NCBI RefSeq assembly: GCF_016907515.1
Contig: NZ_JAFBBY010000001.1
Location: 5,751,018 to 5,815,017 of the forward strand
Length of the DNA: 64,000 nucleotides
Source: Nocardioides nitrophenolicus
GTDB lineage: Bacteria; Actinomycetota; Actinomycetes; Propionibacteriales; Nocardioidaceae
Direction of reading: 5' to 3'
Part shown: piece by piece, positions 57,858 through 64,000 of the stretch
Numbering within the stretch: position 1 is the first letter of the stretch
Layout: each line of letters begins with the position of its first letter
The notes under the pieces: generated by a model
What the model saw: only the letters and a program-made list of their open reading frames with translations
Databases searched by the model: none
Told to the model about the DNA's origin: nothing
Position numbers and translations under genes: made by a program

Positions 57858-59150
57858 ATGCGCTGTCGGGATGCCTACGGGTACGAGCTCACCACCGGTC
57901 CCCTGGCCGCCGACGCCTACGTCGACGGCATCCGCGACCTGCTGCGGCTGCGCACCGGCGCCGCGAGCCGGATCGCCACCGCCATCGCCCTCGACCCGAC
58001 GTTCGCGCTCGGGCACGCCGCGCTCGCCCTGCTCGGCCACGAGATGTGCGTCGAGGTCGACATCGCCGCCCGGCTCGCAGACGCGCGGCTGCACGCCGGC
58101 CGGGCCACCGAGCGCGAGCGCAGCCACGTGCACGCGGTCGAGCGGCACCTCGTCGGCGACTCCGCTCCCCTCGTGGCCCACCTGGCGGCGTACCCGCGCG
58201 ACGCGCTGCTGCTCTCCGTCGCGATGCCGACCATCGCCTTCGCGGGCGTCACCGACGTCCCCGAGCAGGCCTGGCGGATCGTCGAGGACGCGGCCCCGGC
58301 GTACGGCGACGACCCGTGGATCACCGGGCTGATGGCGTTCGTGCGCCAGGAGCAGCGCCGCTTCGACGAGGCGATGGAGCTGTCCTGTCGCTCGCTGGCC
58401 GCCGAGCCGTCCGGCGGGCACGCCGCCCACGCCCGGGCGCACGCCCACTACGAGACCGGCGACCACGCCGCAGGCCTGCGCTGGATGGACGGCTGGATCA
58501 CCGGCGACGGCGCCGCGACCGACAGCCTCACCCACTTCTCCTGGCACGCCGCCCTCCACGAGCTGTCCATCGGCGACCTCGCGGCGGTGCGCGCCCGCTA
58601 CGAGAGCCAGCTCCACCCCCGCCAGGCCGTCGGCTGCCGGGCGCTCGTCGACACCGGGTCGCTGCTGTTCCGGTGGGCGATCACCCCGGACGCGGTCGAC
58701 GTCCCGCCGGTCGCGGAGGTGGTCGCGGTCACCGGGCGCGACGTCCTCGAGCGCCCGGGCACCGCCTTCCTCGGCCTCCACGCCGCGGTCGCCCTGCTCG
58801 CGACCGACGACCGGCCCGGCCTGCGCCGACTCGCCACCTGGTGCGCCGGCCACCCCAACCCGACCCACCGCGAGGTCGTCGCGCCGCTCGCGACCGCACT
58901 CGAGCTGCTCGCCGCCGGCCGCTGCTCGGCCGCCGCCGACCGGCTCGCCGCCCTCGCCTCGTCGACCTGGCGGCTCGGCGGCTCCGACGCCCAGCGCGAG
59001 ATCATCGAGGAGGCCCGGATCGCCGCCCTGCTCCGGGCCGGACGGTACGACGACGCGCGCCAGGTCCTCGACGCCCGGCTCGACCGCCGCGAGTCGCCGC
59101 GGGACCGGATCTGGCGCGCCGGCGCCGGCATCCCGATCCTGGCCGGCTGA
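57858..59150 (+). CDS. TTC38-like tetratricopeptide protein
   Basis: A 430-residue soluble helical protein made of TPR-like repeats. The opening [25 protein letters not shown] and [16 protein letters not shown] fit the TTC38 family, whose function is unknown. It has no signal peptide. I chose ATG 57858 (MRCRDAYG) because TTTACT at 57846-57851 lies 6 nt before it; earlier in-frame starts overlap the divergent uvrC. It stands alone between uvrC and the Rieske pair. Confidence 0.82.
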   Translation: MRCRDAYGYELTTGPLAADAYVDGIRDLLRLRTGAASRIATAIALDPTFALGHAALALLGHEMCVEVDIAARLADARLHAGRATERERSHVHAVERHLVGDSAPLVAHLAAYPRDALLLSVAMPTIAFAGVTDVPEQAWRIVEDAAPAYGDDPWITGLMAFVRQEQRRFDEAMELSCRSLAAEPSGGHAAHARAHAHYETGDHAAGLRWMDGWITGDGAATDSLTHFSWHAALHELSIGDLAAVRARYESQLHPRQAVGCRALVDTGSLLFRWAITPDAVDVPPVAEVVAVTGRDVLERPGTAFLGLHAAVALLATDDRPGLRRLATWCAGHPNPTHREVVAPLATALELLAAGRCSAAADRLAALASSTWRLGGSDAQREIIEEARIAALLRAGRYDDARQVLDARLDRRESPRDRIWRAGAGIPILAG

Positions 59151-59179
59151 GCCGCTCCGGGCGCTGGGGCCGGGCCCGC

Positions 59180-59599
59180 TCAGGCGGCGAGGATCTTGTC
59201 GCCCTGGACGTCGATCTCGACCTTCGCCAGCGCCGACGGGGCGGGACCGCCCTCGACCTCGCCGGTGCTCGCGGAGTACGACGAGCCGTGGTTGGCGCAC
59301 AGGATGGTGTCGTTCTCGACCGAGGTCACCAGCAGCCCCTGGTGGGTGCACACGGCGGTGAACGCGGCGTACGTCCCGGCGCTCGGCTGGGTGATCACGA
59401 TCTTCTGGTCGGTCAGGATGACGCCACCGCCGACGGGCACCTCCGAGGTCGACGCGAGCTCGGTGCCGCTCGCGACCTTGGCGCTGGACGAGCCGCCGTC
59501 GTCGCCGCCGGCGCAGCCCGCCAGCGCGGTCGCCACGCCGAGCGCGCCGAGCCCGGAGAAGACGATCCGCCGGCTGGCCCGGACCTCGCCGAGGCTCAT
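59180..59599 (-). CDS. Rieske lipoprotein, disulfide-less type
   Basis: A 139-residue protein. A Tat-like SRR with a hydrophobic stretch ends in LAGC, a lipobox, so it is probably exported and lipidated. The cluster ligands C-T-H (CTHQGLL) and C-A-N-H (CANHGSSY) are present, but both Cys that form the Rieske disulfide are replaced (by Leu and Asn). A lower redox potential or altered stability is expected. It overlaps the next Rieske gene by 4 bp. Confidence 0.88.
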   Translation of the reverse strand: MSLGEVRASRRIVFSGLGALGVATALAGCAGGDDGGSSSAKVASGTELASTSEVPVGGGVILTDQKIVITQPSAGTYAAFTAVCTHQGLLVTSVENDTILCANHGSSYSASTGEVEGGPAPSALAKVEIDVQGDKILAA

Positions 59600-60090
59600 C
59601 CGCGCTGCACCTGACCGTCGACGACGGTGACCGTGACCTCGGGCAGCGCGACCGACGCCGGGCCGGACTCCACCGAGCCGTCCGTGGCGGAGAACGTGCT
59701 GTTGTGGCACGGGCAGTGGATCGCGCCGTCGGACACCGAGCCGACCAGGCAGCCCTGATGGGTGCAGAGCGCCGAGAAGGCCTTGAACTCCCCCGCCACC
59801 GGCTGGGTCACCACGAGCTCGTCGGACTTGAGCACCACGCCCCCGCCGACGGGTACGTCGGCCGCCGCCACCAAGCCACCGGCCGCGGTGGGCGCGCTGG
59901 TGGAGCTGGTCGACGGAGCCGTGGTCGCGGCGTCGGGGGTCTGGGCAGACGTCGGGGCGGACGTCGGGGCGTCGGTCACCGGGTCGCTCGCGGCGGTCGA
60001 GTCGTCACCGCAGGCCGCCAGCAGCGGAACGCCGATCCCGAGCGTCGCGGCCCCCGAGAGGGCGCGCCTCCTGCTCACCGTGGAAGTCAT
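59596..60090 (-). CDS. Rieske lipoprotein, canonical type
   Basis: A 164-residue protein with a twin-arginine signal (SRRRALSG) and lipobox (LLAAC), then a long Thr/Ser/Ala/Pro-rich linker (about 33-70). The Rieske motifs CTHQGC and CPCHNSTF are complete, including the disulfide Cys. Its electron partner is unknown; no cytochrome b gene is adjacent. TAGCCT (plus-strand AGGCTA 60098-60103) lies 7 nt before the ATG. It is the first gene of a two-Rieske operon. Confidence 0.92.
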   Translation of the reverse strand: MTSTVSRRRALSGAATLGIGVPLLAACGDDSTAASDPVTDAPTSAPTSAQTPDAATTAPSTSSTSAPTAAGGLVAAADVPVGGGVVLKSDELVVTQPVAGEFKAFSALCTHQGCLVGSVSDGAIHCPCHNSTFSATDGSVESGPASVALPEVTVTVVDGQVQRG

Positions 60091-60124
60091 GCGCGCCAGG
60101 CTACGGGCCGCCCCTGAGAGCGAC

Positions 60125-63115
<2,991 letters not shown>

Positions 63116-63145
63116 TACCGGTCCCTCGTGAGAGTGTCGTCGTCT

Positions 63146-63161
63146 TCGAACAAGTGTTCGC
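63146..63161. promoter_or_regulatory. LexA-type SOS box of uvrA
   Basis: TCGAAC-AAGT-GTTCGC matches the actinobacterial SOS box TCGAAC-N4-GTTCGA at all but the last base, with the GAAC-N4-GTTC core intact. It lies 31 bp upstream of the uvrA start in the 147-bp gap before the divergent MDMPI gene, which it might also affect. Nothing else stands out in that gap. Confidence 0.75.
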
Positions 63162-63262
63162 CATCGTACGTCGGCAGGCAAGCCGCCGCGCACAGGGAAC
63201 AGCCTCTCACCCACCGCCGACACAACCCCTGTCCACGCTCGCCGAGCAGGCATGATGTGGCC

Positions 63263-63958
63263 GTGACCACTCCCGCCGCCGCCCTCGACGCCGCCACCGG
63301 ACGGCTCCTCGCCACCGCCCGGGCCCTGCCCGCCGCCGCGTGGTCGGCTCCGTCGCTGTGTGCCGGCTGGACCCGCGGCCACGTGCTCGCCCACCTCGCC
63401 CTCAACGCGGAGGGCCTCGCCGGCGTGCTCCGTGGGTACCGCGACGGCACGCCCGTGACCATGTACTCCTCCGACGAGGCGCGCGACGGCGACATCGCCG
63501 TGCTCGCCACCGCGACGCCCCAGGAGATCCTGGCCCGCCTGGTCGCCGGCAGCGCCCGGCTGGCCGAGGTGCTCGACGTGGCCGCCGGACTGGCCCCGGG
63601 CAGCACCTTCGAGCGCACCCCGGGCGGGCAGCCGATGCCCGCGGACGCCGTACCGCACCTGCGCCTGCGGGAGGTCGAGATCCACCACGCCGACCTCGGC
63701 GCCGGCTACACCGCCTCCGACTGGCCGCCCACGACCGCCCTGTCCTTCCTGCGCGACGAGGCCGAGCGGTACGACGGCCCGGGCTTCCACGTGGTCGCGA
63801 CCGACGAGCCCGCCCGCTGGGCGTTCGGCTCCCCCGGCGCCGACGCCCCCACCGTCAGCGGGCCCCTCGGCGCCCTGGCCTGGTGGGCGACCGGCCGGAC
63901 CGCGGCGCCAGTAGTCTCGAGCACGACCGGAACGCTGCCGAGCCTGGAGGGACGATGA
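63263..63958 (+). CDS. Mycothiol-dependent maleylpyruvate isomerase-family protein
   Basis: A 231-residue protein of the MDMPI/DinB-like fold. [17 protein letters not shown] supplies the first metal-binding His, and [14 protein letters not shown] the Glu and second His. The C-terminal MDMPI_C domain follows. Members use mycothiol as cofactor; the substrate is unknown. CATGAT at 63251-63256 lies 6 nt before GTG 63263. Its stop overlaps the next ATG. Confidence 0.85.
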   Translation: MTTPAAALDAATGRLLATARALPAAAWSAPSLCAGWTRGHVLAHLALNAEGLAGVLRGYRDGTPVTMYSSDEARDGDIAVLATATPQEILARLVAGSARLAEVLDVAAGLAPGSTFERTPGGQPMPADAVPHLRLREVEIHHADLGAGYTASDWPPTTALSFLRDEAERYDGPGFHVVATDEPARWAFGSPGADAPTVSGPLGALAWWATGRTAAPVVSSTTGTLPSLEGR

Positions 63959-64000
63959 GCTACACCGGAGAGGTCACCGTCGGCGGGCCCGCCGACGTCC
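63955..64000 (+). CDS. Start of a probable MBL-fold hydrolase gene (partial)
   Basis: Only 15 codons are visible ([15 protein letters not shown]) from an ATG overlapping the upstream stop (ATGA). An MBL-fold hydrolase beside uvrA is common in actinobacteria and this N terminus fits, but the metal-binding HxHxDH motif lies beyond the edge. Confidence 0.5.
   Translation, partial: MSYTGEVTVGGPADV

Overview
This window is high-GC (roughly 70% or more by eye) actinobacterial chromosome. Actinobacterial markers include rbpA, whiA, a mycothiol-dependent isomerase-type protein (MDMPI), an acVLRF1 peptidyl-tRNA hydrolase, the sufR-led suf operon, a fabG-fabI (mabA-inhA-like) pair, and the chain rbpA-secG-tpiA-pgk-gap-whiA-yvcK-rapZ-uvrC. 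Gene content and style fit Nocardioidaceae, but that assignment is inference. There is no phage, insertion sequence, CRISPR array, rRNA or tRNA that I can see. The window is almost fully coding, and many genes are coupled by 4-bp ATGA or GTGA overlaps.

Layout. 1-5.8 kb: DUF4190-type gene (partial), small membrane protein, nfeD/SPFH/TauE cluster, orphan ABC ATPase, unknown gene and serB. 5.8-12.2 kb: SixA-like phosphatase, TIGR02206-type membrane protein, fabG-fabI, dodecin, DUF3099 and a small Cys protein, moaA, SURF1, atypical SDR. 12.2-18.8 kb: glpK-glpD and an FtsX-type ABC system. 18.9-25.5 kb: ABC-F ATPase, zinc metallopeptidase, ABC-2 exporter with a kinase-like protein, GNAT. 25.4-28.8 kb: acVLRF1, SRPBCC protein, a hipBA-type toxin-antitoxin locus, a secreted protein. 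28.8-35.3 kb: the complete suf operon sufR-B-D-Rieske-C-S-U-T. 36-42 kb: Lrp regulator, lysine monooxygenase pathway davA-davB, ABC-2 exporter, ctaA. 42.4-49.1 kb: ctaB, then tkt-tal-pgi-pgl. 49.2-57.8 kb: rbpA, secG, lower glycolysis, whiA-yvcK-rapZ and uvrC. 57.9-64 kb: TPR protein, two Rieske lipoproteins, uvrA, MDMPI protein and the start of an MBL-fold gene.

How the genes work together. SURF1, CtaA and CtaB serve heme A synthesis and cytochrome oxidase assembly. The suf operon makes Fe-S clusters used by MoaA and the Rieske proteins. tkt, tal, pgi, pgl, gap, pgk and tpiA cover central carbon metabolism, but zwf and opcA, which normally sit between these genes in actinobacteria, are absent here. 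UvrA (with a LexA-type box) and UvrC serve excision repair. DavB and DavA would convert L-lysine to 5-aminovalerate.

Non-coding highlights. An exactly 80-bp intergenic module occurs three times (36653, 42025, 42182); its 26-bp palindrome occurs twice more at 8661 and 8701. Three identical-arm palindromes spaced 61-62 bp precede hipB. About 30 start codons sit 6-8 nt downstream of a -10 hexamer, which points to widespread leaderless transcription; I used this to choose several starts.
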